A stretch of DNA of 64,000 nucleotides from assembly GCF_900207575.1 (NCBI RefSeq), contig NZ_OAOQ01000013.1, positions 1-64,000 of the forward strand. Direction: 5' to 3'. Shown here in pieces: positions 7,972 to 18,797 of this stretch; positions within the stretch are counted from its first letter, which is position 1; the number at the start of each line of letters is the position of its first letter. The DNA is from Cereibacter ovatus (GTDB lineage: Bacteria > Pseudomonadota > Alphaproteobacteria > Rhodobacterales > Rhodobacteraceae). Both the position numbers and the translations under genes were made by a program. The notes under the pieces were generated by a model. The model saw nothing but the letters and a program-made list of their open reading frames with translations, did no database searches and was not told where the DNA came from.

Positions 7972-9072
7972 ATGACGATGAAACTTGCACTGGCCGCTTC
8001 GGTCAGCCTGTTTGCGATGGGAGCCGGCTCGGGCGTCCTTGCGCAAAGCGCCGAACTGGTTGAGGCCGCAAAGGCCGAAGGCATGCTGACCACCATCGCC
8101 CTGCCGCATGACTGGTGCGGCTATGGCGGCGTGATCGCGGGCTTCAAAGCGAAGTATCCCGAAATCACCGTGAACGAACTGAACCCCGACGCAGGCAGCG
8201 CCGACGAGATTGAGGCGATCCGCGCGAACAAGGACAACACCGGCCCGCAGGCGCCCGACGTGATCGACGTGGGTCTGGCCTTCGGTCCGCAGGCGCAGGC
8301 CGAAGGGCTGATCCAGCCCTACAAGGTTGCGACCTGGGACGAGATCCCGGCCGAGATCAAGGACCCCGACGGCCACTGGTATGGCGACTATTACGGCGTG
8401 ATGTCGTTCGGCGTGAACACCGATCTGGTGGACGAAGTGCCGAAAAGCTGGGCGGCGCTGCTTGATCCGAAATATGCCAATGTCTTCGCACTGGCGGGCG
8501 ATCCGCGCGCCTCGAACCAGGCGATCCTGGCCGTGATGTCGGCGGGCGTGGCCAGCGGCGCCGAGCCGGGCGAACGTTCGGGCCAGATGGGGCTGGAGTA
8601 TTTCGCCGAACTGAACAAGACCGCGGGCTTCGTGCCGGTGATCGGCAAGGCCGGCACCATGGCGCAGGGCCAGACCCCGATCGTCGCGGCCTGGGATTAC
8701 AACCTGCTGTCCTGGCGCGACAGCCTGGCCGGAAACCCGCCGATCGAGGTGGTGATCCCCGAAGGCCCCAGCCTTGCCGGCGTCTATGTGCAGGCGATCT
8801 CGGCCTATGCGCCGCATCCGAACGCGGCGAAGCTGTGGATGGAATACCTGTATTCCGACGAAGGTCAGCTGGGCTGGCTGAAGGGCTACTGCCACCCCGC
8901 CCGCTTCAATGCGATGGTCGAGGCCGGCAAGATCCCGCAGGAACTGCTGGATGCGCTGCCGCCCGCCGAAGGCTATGCCCGCGCGGTGTTCCCCACCGTC
9001 GAGCAGCAGGAAGCCAACAAGGCCGTGGTGACCGCGGGCTGGGACAAGGTCGTGGGCGCCAACGTCCAGTGA
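7972..9072 (+). CDS. ABC transporter substrate-binding protein (AfuA/PotD-like, family 1)
   Basis: A 366-aa periplasmic binding protein. The N-terminus MTMKLALAASVSLFAMGAG is a Sec signal peptide, with cleavage likely after VLAQ or at AQS near residue 25. The mature part has the type II periplasmic-binding fold typical of iron, thiamine, polyamine or phosphonate importers (COG1840-like). The phrase VMSFGVNTDLV marks the hinge strand. A GGGAGAG ribosome-binding site at about 7960-7967 precedes the ATG, and another ATG two codons later is possible. It starts a four-gene operon with two permeases and an ATPase. The ligand cannot be called. The gene is followed by a stable hairpin at 9084-9111. 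Confidence 0.82.
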   Translation: MTMKLALAASVSLFAMGAGSGVLAQSAELVEAAKAEGMLTTIALPHDWCGYGGVIAGFKAKYPEITVNELNPDAGSADEIEAIRANKDNTGPQAPDVIDVGLAFGPQAQAEGLIQPYKVATWDEIPAEIKDPDGHWYGDYYGVMSFGVNTDLVDEVPKSWAALLDPKYANVFALAGDPRASNQAILAVMSAGVASGAEPGERSGQMGLEYFAELNKTAGFVPVIGKAGTMAQGQTPIVAAWDYNLLSWRDSLAGNPPIEVVIPEGPSLAGVYVQAISAYAPHPNAAKLWMEYLYSDEGQLGWLKGYCHPARFNAMVEAGKIPQELLDALPPAEGYARAVFPTVEQQEANKAVVTAGWDKVVGANVQ

Positions 9073-9083
9073 TCCGAACTTCC

Positions 9084-9111
9084 GGGCCCCTGCCGCGTTC
9101 GGCGGGGGCCC
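9084..9111 (+). other. Stable intercistronic hairpin after binding-protein gene
   Basis: A 12-bp stem (GGGCCCCTGCCG with CGGCGGGGGCCC, one T-G wobble) closes a CGTT loop 12 nt after the binding-protein stop and 19 nt before the permease start. There is no U-run, so it is more likely an RNA stabiliser or partial terminator that makes binding protein outnumber the membrane parts, as known for malE-malF. The function is inferred. Confidence 0.7.
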
Positions 9112-9130
9112 AACCCACGACGGACACCGC

Positions 9131-10009
9131 ATGACAGACCTAGCCCCGCAAGACGCCCGACGCCTGTCGCTGCCGCTGAACTGGTTCGGCGTGGCGCCGT
9201 TCCTGCTGTTCGCCCTGCTGTTCCTGATCCTGCCCACGGCACATATCGTGCTGGGCGCGTTCCGCGACGTGCAGGGCAATTTCACGCTGGACAATATCCG
9301 CGGGCTGTTCACACCCAGCATCATGGGCGCGTTCTGGATCTCGATCCGCATCAGCCTGCTGACGGCGGCCTTCGGCTGCCTTGCCGGCTTCCTGATCGCG
9401 GCGGCGATCACGCGCGGCGGGCTGCCGCAACCGCTGCGCGGCGCGATGCTGACGTTTTCGGGCGTCGCCTCGAACTTTGCCGGCGTGCCGCTGGCCTTCG
9501 CCTTCATCGCGACGCTGGGGCGGCTGGGCTTCCTGACGGTGATCCTGAAGGAATGGTTCGGTCTTAGCCTTTATGGCTCGGGCTTCAACCTGATCAGCTT
9601 TCTCGGGCTGACGCTGACCTATCTGTATTTCCAGATCCCGCTGATGATCCTGATCATCACCCCCGCACTGGACGGCCTGAAACGCGAATGGCGCGAGGCG
9701 GCCGAGACGCTGGGCGCAAGCGGCTTCCAATACTGGCGCATGGTGGCCCTGCCGGTGCTGTGGCCGTCGTTTCTGGGCACTTTCGCGCTGCTGTTTGCCA
9801 ATTCCTTCGGGGCGGTGGCGACGGCCATGGCGCTGACCGGATCGCAGCTGTCGATCGTGCCGATCATCCTGTTCGCGCAGATCCGCGGCGACGTGCTGCA
9901 AGACCCGCATCTGGGCTATGCCATCGCCTTCGGCATGATCGTGCTGACGGGCGTTGCCAACGTGATCTACATCGTGCTGCGCACCCGCGCCGAAAGGTGG
10001 GTGAAATGA
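9131..10009 (+). CDS. ABC transporter permease (first)
   Basis: This 292-aa inner-membrane protein has about six transmembrane segments and a BPD_transp_1 EAA loop, visible as EWREAAETLGASGFQYWRMV around residues 187-206. This loop docks on the ATPase. The first helix begins near residue 18 (WFGVAPFLLFALLFLILP), as in PotB-type permeases. It follows the binding-protein gene after 58 bp containing a hairpin, and overlaps the second permease gene by 4 bp (ATGA). With that protein it would form the heterodimeric channel for the same unknown substrate. Confidence 0.88.
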   Translation: MTDLAPQDARRLSLPLNWFGVAPFLLFALLFLILPTAHIVLGAFRDVQGNFTLDNIRGLFTPSIMGAFWISIRISLLTAAFGCLAGFLIAAAITRGGLPQPLRGAMLTFSGVASNFAGVPLAFAFIATLGRLGFLTVILKEWFGLSLYGSGFNLISFLGLTLTYLYFQIPLMILIITPALDGLKREWREAAETLGASGFQYWRMVALPVLWPSFLGTFALLFANSFGAVATAMALTGSQLSIVPIILFAQIRGDVLQDPHLGYAIAFGMIVLTGVANVIYIVLRTRAERWVK

Positions 10010-10797
10010 GATCCGCCAAACTCTGGTCCTGGATCGCGCTGGCGGCGGGGATGCTTTACTTCTTCCTGCCGCTGATCGGCATGTTCGAATTCTCGTTGCG
10101 CGCCCGCCGCGGGGAATACAGCTTTGACGCCTATGCCAATGTGCTGGCCGACCCGCGCTTTCGCGAGACCTTCGGCTATTCGGTGCTGATGGCGCTGTTC
10201 ACCATCGCGTTCGGCATCCTGCTGGTGGTGCCCACCGTGTTCTGGGTGCGGCTGAAACTGCCGCGCTGGCGGCCCTTCATCGAGTTCATCACCCTTCTGC
10301 CGCTGGTGATCCCGCCGATCGTGATCGTGTTCGGCTATATCCGGCTTTACAACACCTCAAGCTGGCTGCCGCTGACCGGCAGCGCGATGGGCACGAACCT
10401 GCTGCTGATGTTCGGCTATACCATGCTGGCGCTGCCCTACATGTATCGCGCGGTCGATACCGGCCTGCGCACCATCGACGTGCAAACCCTGACCGAGGCC
10501 GCGCAAAGCCTTGGCGCGGGCTGGATCACCATCCTGTCCCGGCTGATCCTTCCGAACGTGCTGGTGGCGGTGCTGTCGGGCGCCTTCCTGACCTTTGCCA
10601 TCGTGATCGGGGAATTCGTGCTGGCCGCGCTGCTGAACCGCCCGGCCTTTGGCCCCTACATGGTCTGGATGGGATCGAACAAAGCCTATGAACCGGCCGC
10701 GCTGGCGGTGATCGCCTTTGGCGTCACATGGGTCTGCATGGGCCTGATCCAGCTTGTCACCCGGCTGTCGAAGCATACAAGAGCGCAACACAGATGA
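10006..10797 (+). CDS. ABC transporter permease (second)
   Basis: A 263-aa inner-membrane permease of the PotC type. The start at 10006 (MRSAKLWSWIALAAGM) overlaps the first permease stop as ATGA. The much longer open frame upstream is only the shadow of the first permease. About six hydrophobic segments are seen, and the EAA-loop equivalent is TLTEAAQSLGAGWITILSRL around residues 159-178. It ends in a basic tail (SKHTRAQHR). The ATPase gene starts 16 bp downstream. The two-permease architecture resembles polyamine, iron and phosphonate importers. Confidence 0.87.
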   Translation: MRSAKLWSWIALAAGMLYFFLPLIGMFEFSLRARRGEYSFDAYANVLADPRFRETFGYSVLMALFTIAFGILLVVPTVFWVRLKLPRWRPFIEFITLLPLVIPPIVIVFGYIRLYNTSSWLPLTGSAMGTNLLLMFGYTMLALPYMYRAVDTGLRTIDVQTLTEAAQSLGAGWITILSRLILPNVLVAVLSGAFLTFAIVIGEFVLAALLNRPAFGPYMVWMGSNKAYEPAALAVIAFGVTWVCMGLIQLVTRLSKHTRAQHR

Positions 10798-10813
10798 ACA
10801 GGAACGCGGCCTG

Positions 10814-11872
10814 ATGGCCTTTCTCGAAATCTCGCGGCTGGAGAAATCCTTCGGCCCCCTTCACGTCGTCCGCGACTTCAACCTTGATATCGAACAGGGC
10901 GAGTTCGTGTCGCTTCTGGGGCCGTCGGGCTGCGGCAAGACCACCGTCCTGCGCATGGTCGCGGGGTTCGAGACGCCGAACCATGGCGCGATCCGGATCG
11001 AAGGGCGCGACATGGTTCGCCAGCGCCCGAACCAGCGCAAGATCGGCATGGTGTTTCAGGCCTATGCGCTGTTTCCCAACCTGACCGTGGCGCAGAACGT
11101 GGGCTTTGGGCTGAAGGTGGCGGGCGTGCCCCGCCGCGAAGCCGCCGACCGCGTGGCCGAGATGCTGGCGCTGATCGGCCTGCCGGATCTGGGCGGGCGC
11201 TATCCGTTTCAGCTTTCGGGCGGGCAACAGCAGCGCGTGGCACTGGCCCGCGCGCTGGCGGTGCGGCCGCGCGTGCTGCTGCTGGACGAGCCGCTGTCGG
11301 CGCTCGACGCCAAGATCCGGGTCAGCCTGCGGACCGAGATCCGGGCGATCCAGCAGCGGCTGGCCATCACCACGATCTTCGTGACCCACGATCAGGAAGA
11401 GGCGCTGTCGATTTCCGACCGGATCGTGGTGATGAACGGCGGGATCGCGGAACAGGTCGGCACGCCGTTCCAGATCTATAACCACCCGACCACGAAGTTC
11501 GTGGCGAATTTCGTCGGCACCCTGAACACCCTGCCGGCCGAGGTGGTCGACCCGTCAGCCGGCATCGTGCGCGTCGGCGGTCAGACCATCCGCCTGCCAG
11601 AATCGCTGGAACGCGCCGCAGGCACCCGCATCGGACTGGCCCTGCGCCCCGAGGCACTGCATCTGGGCACCGCCGAGGGCCGCGAAGTGGTGCTGCCTGC
11701 GACCATCTCGGACGTGCAGTTCCTTGGCAGCGTGATCCGCGTCCGCGCCGAGACCCAGGGCGCCAGCGTGGCGCTGGATACGTTCAACCGCGCCGACGTT
11801 CCGCCGCCGCAGGTGGGCAGCCCGGCACAGATCAGCTTTTCCGCCCGCGATGTGATCGTGCTGGAACACTGA
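10814..11872 (+). CDS. ABC transporter ATP-binding protein with TOBE domain
   Basis: The 352-aa cytoplasmic ATPase starts at 10814 (MAFLEISRLEKSFG). Upstream in-frame codons belong to the end of the permease gene. Walker A GPSGCGKT is at residues 36-43, the signature LSGGQQQRVALARAL and Walker B VLLLDEPLSALD follow, and the switch histidine is in THDQEEAL. The last 100 residues form a TOBE-type regulatory domain (LRPEALHLG and ISDVQFLGSVIRV). This is the PotA/FbpC architecture, and single-gene ATPases of this kind act as homodimers. It is the last gene of the operon and faces fdxE tail to tail across about 140 bp with two hairpins. Confidence 0.9.
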   Translation: MAFLEISRLEKSFGPLHVVRDFNLDIEQGEFVSLLGPSGCGKTTVLRMVAGFETPNHGAIRIEGRDMVRQRPNQRKIGMVFQAYALFPNLTVAQNVGFGLKVAGVPRREAADRVAEMLALIGLPDLGGRYPFQLSGGQQQRVALARALAVRPRVLLLDEPLSALDAKIRVSLRTEIRAIQQRLAITTIFVTHDQEEALSISDRIVVMNGGIAEQVGTPFQIYNHPTTKFVANFVGTLNTLPAEVVDPSAGIVRVGGQTIRLPESLERAAGTRIGLALRPEALHLGTAEGREVVLPATISDVQFLGSVIRVRAETQGASVALDTFNRADVPPPQVGSPAQISFSARDVIVLEH

Positions 11873-11886
11873 CGCAAGCCTGCCTT

Positions 11887-11926
11887 GCAGGACAAGATCC
11901 ACCCCACGAAGCTGGGCTTGTCCTGC
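11887..11926. terminator. Hairpin between convergent ATPase and ferredoxin genes
   Basis: Ten-base arms GCAGGACAAG (11887-11896) and CTTGTCCTGC (11917-11926) are perfectly complementary with a 20-nt loop, starting 15 nt after the ATPase stop. There is no U-run, so termination is inferred from position alone. Confidence 0.5.
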
Positions 11927-11969
11927 GGGGCGCAGACAAGCGGCTGATCCTTGCCCGAGGCCCGCACCG

Positions 11970-11994
11970 GGCGTCCGATGCGGGACCGGACGCC
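11970..11994. terminator. Second hairpin between convergent genes
   Basis: Arms GGCGTCCG (11970-11977) and CGGACGCC (11987-11994) enclose a 9-nt loop. It lies 18 nt beyond the fdxE stop and could end fdxE transcription from the minus strand. No U-run is present. Confidence 0.45.
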
Positions 11995-12012
11995 GCGTCT
12001 GCCCTGACCGGG

Positions 12013-14134
<2,122 letters not shown>

Positions 14135-14255
14135 ACCCGACTCCTTCCAGAAAAAACAGACCGGCCCTTGCAGGCGGCGTGGGGCCTTGGGGACGACAGT
14201 CGGACAAGATGCAGCGCAATGCAAATGGCGTCTTTGCCCGTCAAGCGCATGTGAA

Positions 14256-14285
14256 CCCCGGGCGGCAACAACGCGCCGCCCGGGG
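14256..14285 (-). terminator. Strong hairpin between hflC and degP
   Basis: Perfect 11-bp arms CCCCGGGCGGC and GCCGCCCGGGG with an 8-nt loop start 10 nt after the hflC stop on the minus strand. There is no U-run. It may attenuate read-through into degP or protect the hflKC mRNA. Confidence 0.55.
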
Positions 14286-14295
14286 CCTTGGCCTG

Positions 14296-15237
14296 TCACT
14301 CGACGGCGGGGGCCGTCGTCTCTGCCGGGTCGGCGGCCGGCGGGGGCGCCACGGGGCGCGGCGTGCCCTCGGGGGCGCTGTCGGTGCGCAGATACTGGAA
14401 GAACTCGCTGTCGGGCTGCATCACGATCGACGATCCCCCCGTCTGCAACGCCCGTTCATAAGAAGTCAGCGAACGGGTGAAGGCGAAGAACTCGGGGTCG
14501 CGGCCGAAGGCTTCGGCATAGATCGCGTTGCGCAGCGCGTCGGCCTCGCCGCGGATCACCTCGGCCTGCTTGCGCGCCTCGGATGTCACCTCGACCACGG
14601 TGCGGTCGGCGGCCGCGCGCACGCGCTGCGCCGCCTCGTTGCCGCGGGCGATTTCGTCGGCGGCTTCGCGTTCGCGCTCGGCGCGCATCCGGCCATAGGT
14701 GGCCGACAGGTTCTGCTCGGGCAGGTCGGTCCGGGTCAGCCGCACGTCGATCACGTCGACGCCCAGTGCCAGCGCCTGACGGCGGGCAAGGTCGCGGATC
14801 TGGTTCATCAGCACGGTCCGGTCTTCCGACAGCACCCGGATCGAGGGCACGCCGCCCAGAACCTCGCGGATGGCCGGACTCATGATCCGCTGAAGCCGGG
14901 TCTGCGCGGCATCGATGCCGCCCGCGCCCACGGCTTCGCGGAACTCGACCAGATCGACGATGCGCCAGCGGGCGAAGGCATCGACCACAAGACGGCGGTC
15001 GTCCAGCGGCGTCACCTCGATCGGCTGGGTCGGCAGACCAAGGATGCGGCCGTCATAGCGCACGACCTCCTGGATCAGCGGGATCTTGAAGCCGATGCCG
15101 GGTTCTTCCTTCACGGCCTTGACCTGACCGAATTGCAGCACCAGCGCCTTTTCACGCTCGTCCACGATGAAGGCCGACGAAAAGCCCAGCGCGACAAGGA
15201 TGAACAGGATCGGCAGGACAAGCGAACTGCGGTTCAT
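14296..15237 (-). CDS. hflC: HflC, SPFH/band 7 membrane protease modulator
   Basis: A 313-aa inner-membrane protein with one N-terminal membrane helix (about residues 6-24, LVLPILFILVALGFSSAF) followed by an SPFH domain starting at VDEREKALVLQFGQV. The C-terminal third contains the expected helical stretch with EREREAADEIARGNEAAQRV. In E. coli HflC forms a complex with HflK that encloses and modulates the FtsH protease. The start codon overlaps the hflK stop as TGATG, so the two subunits are translationally coupled in equal amounts. The tail is proline and alanine rich. Confidence 0.93.
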   Translation of the reverse strand: MNRSSLVLPILFILVALGFSSAFIVDEREKALVLQFGQVKAVKEEPGIGFKIPLIQEVVRYDGRILGLPTQPIEVTPLDDRRLVVDAFARWRIVDLVEFREAVGAGGIDAAQTRLQRIMSPAIREVLGGVPSIRVLSEDRTVLMNQIRDLARRQALALGVDVIDVRLTRTDLPEQNLSATYGRMRAEREREAADEIARGNEAAQRVRAAADRTVVEVTSEARKQAEVIRGEADALRNAIYAEAFGRDPEFFAFTRSLTSYERALQTGGSSIVMQPDSEFFQYLRTDSAPEGTPRPVAPPPAADPAETTAPAVE

Positions 15238-16415
15238 CAGTTTGCCCCCCCGTTCGCGCCGACAGCGCGGGTCTGTCCCGTCCCGCGGCCCAGGTCGTTC
15301 AGCGGCAGATAGGGCACGACACCCTGCCCGTTCCCGCCGTCCACGCCGTCAAGGATCACCTTGTCCATCGAGCCCAGAACCTTCTCCATCGTCTCGAGAT
15401 ACATCCTGCGCCGCGTCACTTCGGGCGCCTTCACATATTCCTCGTAGACCGCATTGAAGCGGCTGGCCTCACCCTGGGCATTGTTCACCACTTCGGCGCG
15501 ATAGCCCTCGGCCTGTTCGGTCAGCCGTGCAGCCTCGCCGCGCGAAGCGGCGGTCACGCGGTTGGCATAGGCGTCGGCCTCTTTTTCCAGCCGGTCGCGT
15601 TCCTGCTGGGCGGCCTGCACTTCGCGGAAGCTGTCGATCACCTCTTGCGGCGGGTCGGCGCGGTCGAAGTTCACGCGCACGACGTTGATGCCAGCCTGAT
15701 AGCTGTCAAGCGTGGCCTGAACCGCGGCCAGAAGGTCCGACGCGATCACGCCGCGATCCCGGTTCAGAATCGGGGACAGTTCGGACCTGGCGATGATGTC
15801 ACGCATCGCGGATTCCGAAACCGCCCGGATCGTGTCGGCCGGATCGGCAAGGTTGAACAGGAATTCCGCCGGGTCCGAGATGTTCCAGACCACCTGGAAT
15901 TCGATATCGACGATGTTCTGGTCGCGGGTCAGCATCAGGCCGGTATCGGTATCGCCGCCGCGTCCGGTGCCGATGTCGGTCGTGCGTTCGCCGGTCACCT
16001 GCACCACCTCGGCCGTGACCAGAGGCCAGGGCGCAAAGTTCAGGCCCGGACTGCCGATGGCACTGAATTCACCCAGAAACAGCTCGACCGAGCGTTCCTC
16101 GGGCCGGACGGTGTAGAACGACATGAAAGCCCAAAGCCCCGCCAGCGCCAGCGCACCCAGCGCCATGCCCTGCCGGGTGAACAGCGGACCCATCGGGTTC
16201 CCCCCGCCCCCGCCACCGCCGCGCCCACCGCCCGAGCGGCCCCGGCCGCCCATCAGCACACGCAACTGTTCCTGACCCTTCTTCACGATTTCGTCGATCT
16301 CGGGGATCTGCGATCCGTCGCCGCCGCCGGGACGCCGCCCGCCGCGGTTATCCCGCCCGTCCCTGTCGCCGCGATCACCGCCGCCGCCTCCGCCCCACGG
16401 TCCTCCGCTCGCCAT
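15237..16415 (-). CDS. hflK: HflK, SPFH/band 7 membrane protease modulator
   Basis: This 392-aa partner of HflC has the family's cytoplasmic glycine-rich N-terminus (residues 1-75, with several GGGG runs), a single membrane helix around 81-99 and a long SPFH domain (VRPEERSVELFLGEFSAIG onward). The helical region carries EKEADAYANRVTAASRGEAARL, typical of HflK. The start at 16415 lies 55 bp after the gor stop on the minus strand, so it may belong to the rpiA-gor-hflKC transcript. The product acts at the inner membrane with HflC in quality control of membrane proteins by FtsH. Confidence 0.93.
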   Translation of the reverse strand: MASGGPWGGGGGGDRGDRDGRDNRGGRRPGGGDGSQIPEIDEIVKKGQEQLRVLMGGRGRSGGGRGGGGGGGNPMGPLFTRQGMALGALALAGLWAFMSFYTVRPEERSVELFLGEFSAIGSPGLNFAPWPLVTAEVVQVTGERTTDIGTGRGGDTDTGLMLTRDQNIVDIEFQVVWNISDPAEFLFNLADPADTIRAVSESAMRDIIARSELSPILNRDRGVIASDLLAAVQATLDSYQAGINVVRVNFDRADPPQEVIDSFREVQAAQQERDRLEKEADAYANRVTAASRGEAARLTEQAEGYRAEVVNNAQGEASRFNAVYEEYVKAPEVTRRRMYLETMEKVLGSMDKVILDGVDGGNGQGVVPYLPLNDLGRGTGQTRAVGANGGAN

Positions 16416-16470
16416 AAAAACCTTTCCCTTTCCTTGCCTGCCGCCTTAACTGGTGATCCGCACAGCAAAA

Positions 16471-17829
16471 TCAAGCCGTGCGGACTGGTTTGCGCAGGGT
16501 CACGAGTTCCTCTGCCATCGTCGGGTGGACTGCAACCGTGCGGTCGAAGTCCTCTTTGGTCGCGCCCATCTTCACCGCGATGGCGGCAAGCTGGATCATC
16601 TCGCCGGCGTTCGGCGCAACGATATGGCATCCCAGCACCTTCCGGCTGGACTGGCTGACGATCAGCTTCATCAACACCCGATCAGGCCGCCCCGCGAACG
16701 AGGTCTGCATCGGTCGGAACGCCGCGGCATAGACCTCGATCGGTTCCTGCTCGCGGGCCTGTTCCTCGGTCAGCCCGACCGAGCCCAGTTCCGGCTGGGT
16801 AAAGACCGCCGAAGCCACCAGATCGTGATCGGCCTTGCGCGGAACGCCCTTGAAGACCGTGTCCGCGAAGGCGTGCCCCTCGCGGATCGCCACCGGGGTC
16901 AGGTTGATCCGGTCGGTCACATCGCCCACCGCGTAGATCGAGGGCACGACGGTCTGGCTCCAGTCGTCGACGGGGATCTGGCCGTTGCGGCCAAGCCCGA
17001 TCCCCAGCGCCTCAAGGCCAAGGCCCGCGCTGTTCGGCCGCCGCCCGGTGGCATAAAGCACCGCGTCGAACGTCCGGTCGGATCCGTCGGTGGTGGTCGC
17101 GCGGATACCGTCGAGGGTCCGTTCCAGCCGGATCACGTCGGTGCCGCATTTGATCGCGATCCCACGCTCGGCCATCGCCTGTGCGACATGGCCGCGGGCC
17201 TCGTCGTCGAAACCGCGCAGGATCTGCGCGCCGCGGTAGAACTGACAGACCTCGACGCCCAACCCATGCAGGATGCAGGCGAATTCGCTGGCGATATAGC
17301 CGCCGCCCACCACCAGCATCCGTCGCGGCAGCCGGTCCATCCCGAACACATCGTCCGAGGTCATCACAAGGTCGCAGCCCGGAAAGTCGGGAACGAAGGG
17401 CCGCCCGCCGGTCGCGATCAGGATATGTCTGGCCGTGATCTCGCGCCCCGAGGCCAGCCGCACGGTATGGGCATCGGCCAGCGTCGCGCGCTCGTCAAAG
17501 ATCTCGACCCCCGCGCCGGTCAGGCCGGCGCGATAGGCGCCTTCCAGCCGGTCGAGTTCGGCCGCCAGATGGCTGCGAAAGCGCGGCCAGTCGAACCCGC
17601 CCAACGAGGCTTCCCAGCCATAGGCGCAGGCATCCTGCACCGCATCGGGATAGCCGGACGCAAAGACCATCAGCTTCTTGGGCACACAGCCGCGGATGAC
17701 GCAGGTGCCGCCCATCCGGCTTTCCTCGGCCAGCGCGACCTTCGCGCCACCCTCGGCCGCCGCAATGCGCGCCGCGCGCACCCCGCCAGAGCCGCCACCG
17801 ATCACGAACAGGTCGTAGTCGAACGCCAC
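16471..17829 (-). CDS. gor: Glutathione-disulfide reductase
   Basis: The 452-aa flavoprotein reduces oxidised glutathione with NADPH in the cytoplasm. From the GTG start at 17829 (VAFDYDLFVIGGGSGG), the FAD-binding GGGSGG is at 11-16, the redox disulfide pair is Cys43/Cys48 in GGTCVIRGCVPKK, the NADPH-binding loop is VGGGYIASE, and the C-terminal active-site dyad is in HPTMAEE. The GTG is chosen over an ATG 12 codons upstream because it has a GGGGAA site 6 nt before it and follows the rpiA stop by a single base. The length equals that of E. coli Gor. Coupling with rpiA links NADPH-dependent redox defence and pentose phosphate metabolism. Confidence 0.9.
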   Translation of the reverse strand: MAFDYDLFVIGGGSGGVRAARIAAAEGGAKVALAEESRMGGTCVIRGCVPKKLMVFASGYPDAVQDACAYGWEASLGGFDWPRFRSHLAAELDRLEGAYRAGLTGAGVEIFDERATLADAHTVRLASGREITARHILIATGGRPFVPDFPGCDLVMTSDDVFGMDRLPRRMLVVGGGYIASEFACILHGLGVEVCQFYRGAQILRGFDDEARGHVAQAMAERGIAIKCGTDVIRLERTLDGIRATTTDGSDRTFDAVLYATGRRPNSAGLGLEALGIGLGRNGQIPVDDWSQTVVPSIYAVGDVTDRINLTPVAIREGHAFADTVFKGVPRKADHDLVASAVFTQPELGSVGLTEEQAREQEPIEVYAAAFRPMQTSFAGRPDRVLMKLIVSQSSRKVLGCHIVAPNAGEMIQLAAIAVKMGATKEDFDRTVAVHPTMAEELVTLRKPVRTA

Positions 17830-17830
17830 G

Positions 17831-18613
17831 TCAGTTCCCCGGATCGGCAAAGATGTTGCGGACAAGCCCCGGATCGACGCGGCCTTCCTGCACCCCTTCC
17901 AGATCGCGCACCGTCACCCGCCCGTCGGCATGGCCCACCACCACCGCGTCGCAGATGTCGATGAACAACCCGTTCTCGACCACACCGGGGATCTGGTTCA
18001 GCATCATCGCCAACTGGCGCGGATTGCCGATCCGCTTCAGATGCAGATCAAGGATGTGGTTCTTTTCGTCCGTCAACAGCGGTGCATCGCCCGACTTGCG
18101 CAGCGTGACCGCACGGGCATCGACATCCATGCCGGCCAGCATCTCCTCGATCAGCGCCTGCGTGGTCTGCCAGCCAAAGGGGATCACTTCGACCGGCAGG
18201 GGAAAGGCACCCAGCCGGGCCACCTCTTTCGCGGCATCCGCGATCACCACCATCCGGTCCGAGGCCGAAGCCACGATCTTTTCCTGCAAAAGCGCGGCCC
18301 CCCCGCCCTTGATCAGGTTCAACTCGGCGTCGAATTCGTCGGCGCCGTCGATGGTCAGATCCAGCCAGCCCGCCTGTTCCAGCGATGCCACCGGCACGCC
18401 CAGATCGCGCGCAAGCTCGGCCGTGCGGGTCGAGGTCGGAACGCCGGTCACCCGCAGCCCTTCGGCGCGGATACGCTCGGCCAGACAGCGCACCATCCAC
18501 GCCGCGGTCGAGCCGGTGCCCAGCCCCAGCTTCATGCCGTCTTCCACAAAATCCACCGCACGCCGCGCGGCCACGAATTTCGCCATGTCGATGGGGGAAA
18601 GTTCTGCGGGCAT
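17831..18613 (-). CDS. rpiA: Ribose-5-phosphate isomerase A
   Basis: This 260-aa cytoplasmic enzyme interconverts ribose 5-phosphate and ribulose 5-phosphate. The family motifs are clear: GLGTGSTAAW at about 30-39, DGADEFD near residue 90 and KGGGAALLQEK just after it. The ATG at 18613 has GGAGAG about 6 nt upstream. An internal ATG at codon 10 (MAKFVAARR) is an alternative. The stop is one base before the gor start codon, and the gene is divergent from sdaA. It is probably the first gene of the rpiA-gor-hflK-hflC transcript. Confidence 0.93.
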   Translation of the reverse strand: MPAELSPIDMAKFVAARRAVDFVEDGMKLGLGTGSTAAWMVRCLAERIRAEGLRVTGVPTSTRTAELARDLGVPVASLEQAGWLDLTIDGADEFDAELNLIKGGGAALLQEKIVASASDRMVVIADAAKEVARLGAFPLPVEVIPFGWQTTQALIEEMLAGMDVDARAVTLRKSGDAPLLTDEKNHILDLHLKRIGNPRQLAMMLNQIPGVVENGLFIDICDAVVVGHADGRVTVRDLEGVQEGRVDPGLVRNIFADPGN

Positions 18614-18797
18614 CCTGTCTCTCCGGTCCGGGTTCCCCGGTTATAGGCAAGGAGCGCGAGGGGTGCGAGAGGAAAGCAACCCGCACCGGCCGTGGCACCC
18701 TCGTGGCGCGAATGACCGCACGAGGTCGCTTTCGGCCCTGTCCGCGGCGGCCTGTCGCACCTACAGTCAGCAGACAGCCCGCACCAGAGGTCAGCCG

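Noticed and set aside
14135-14255. RpoH-type promoter for degP
   Set aside because: CTTGAC and CCATTT occur on the minus strand but are only 11 bp apart, too close for a sigma-32 promoter.
17853-18797. 315-codon N-terminal extension of sdaA
   Set aside because: It is antisense to rpiA and its leader. The ATG at 18798 gives the standard protein start and has a ribosome-binding site.
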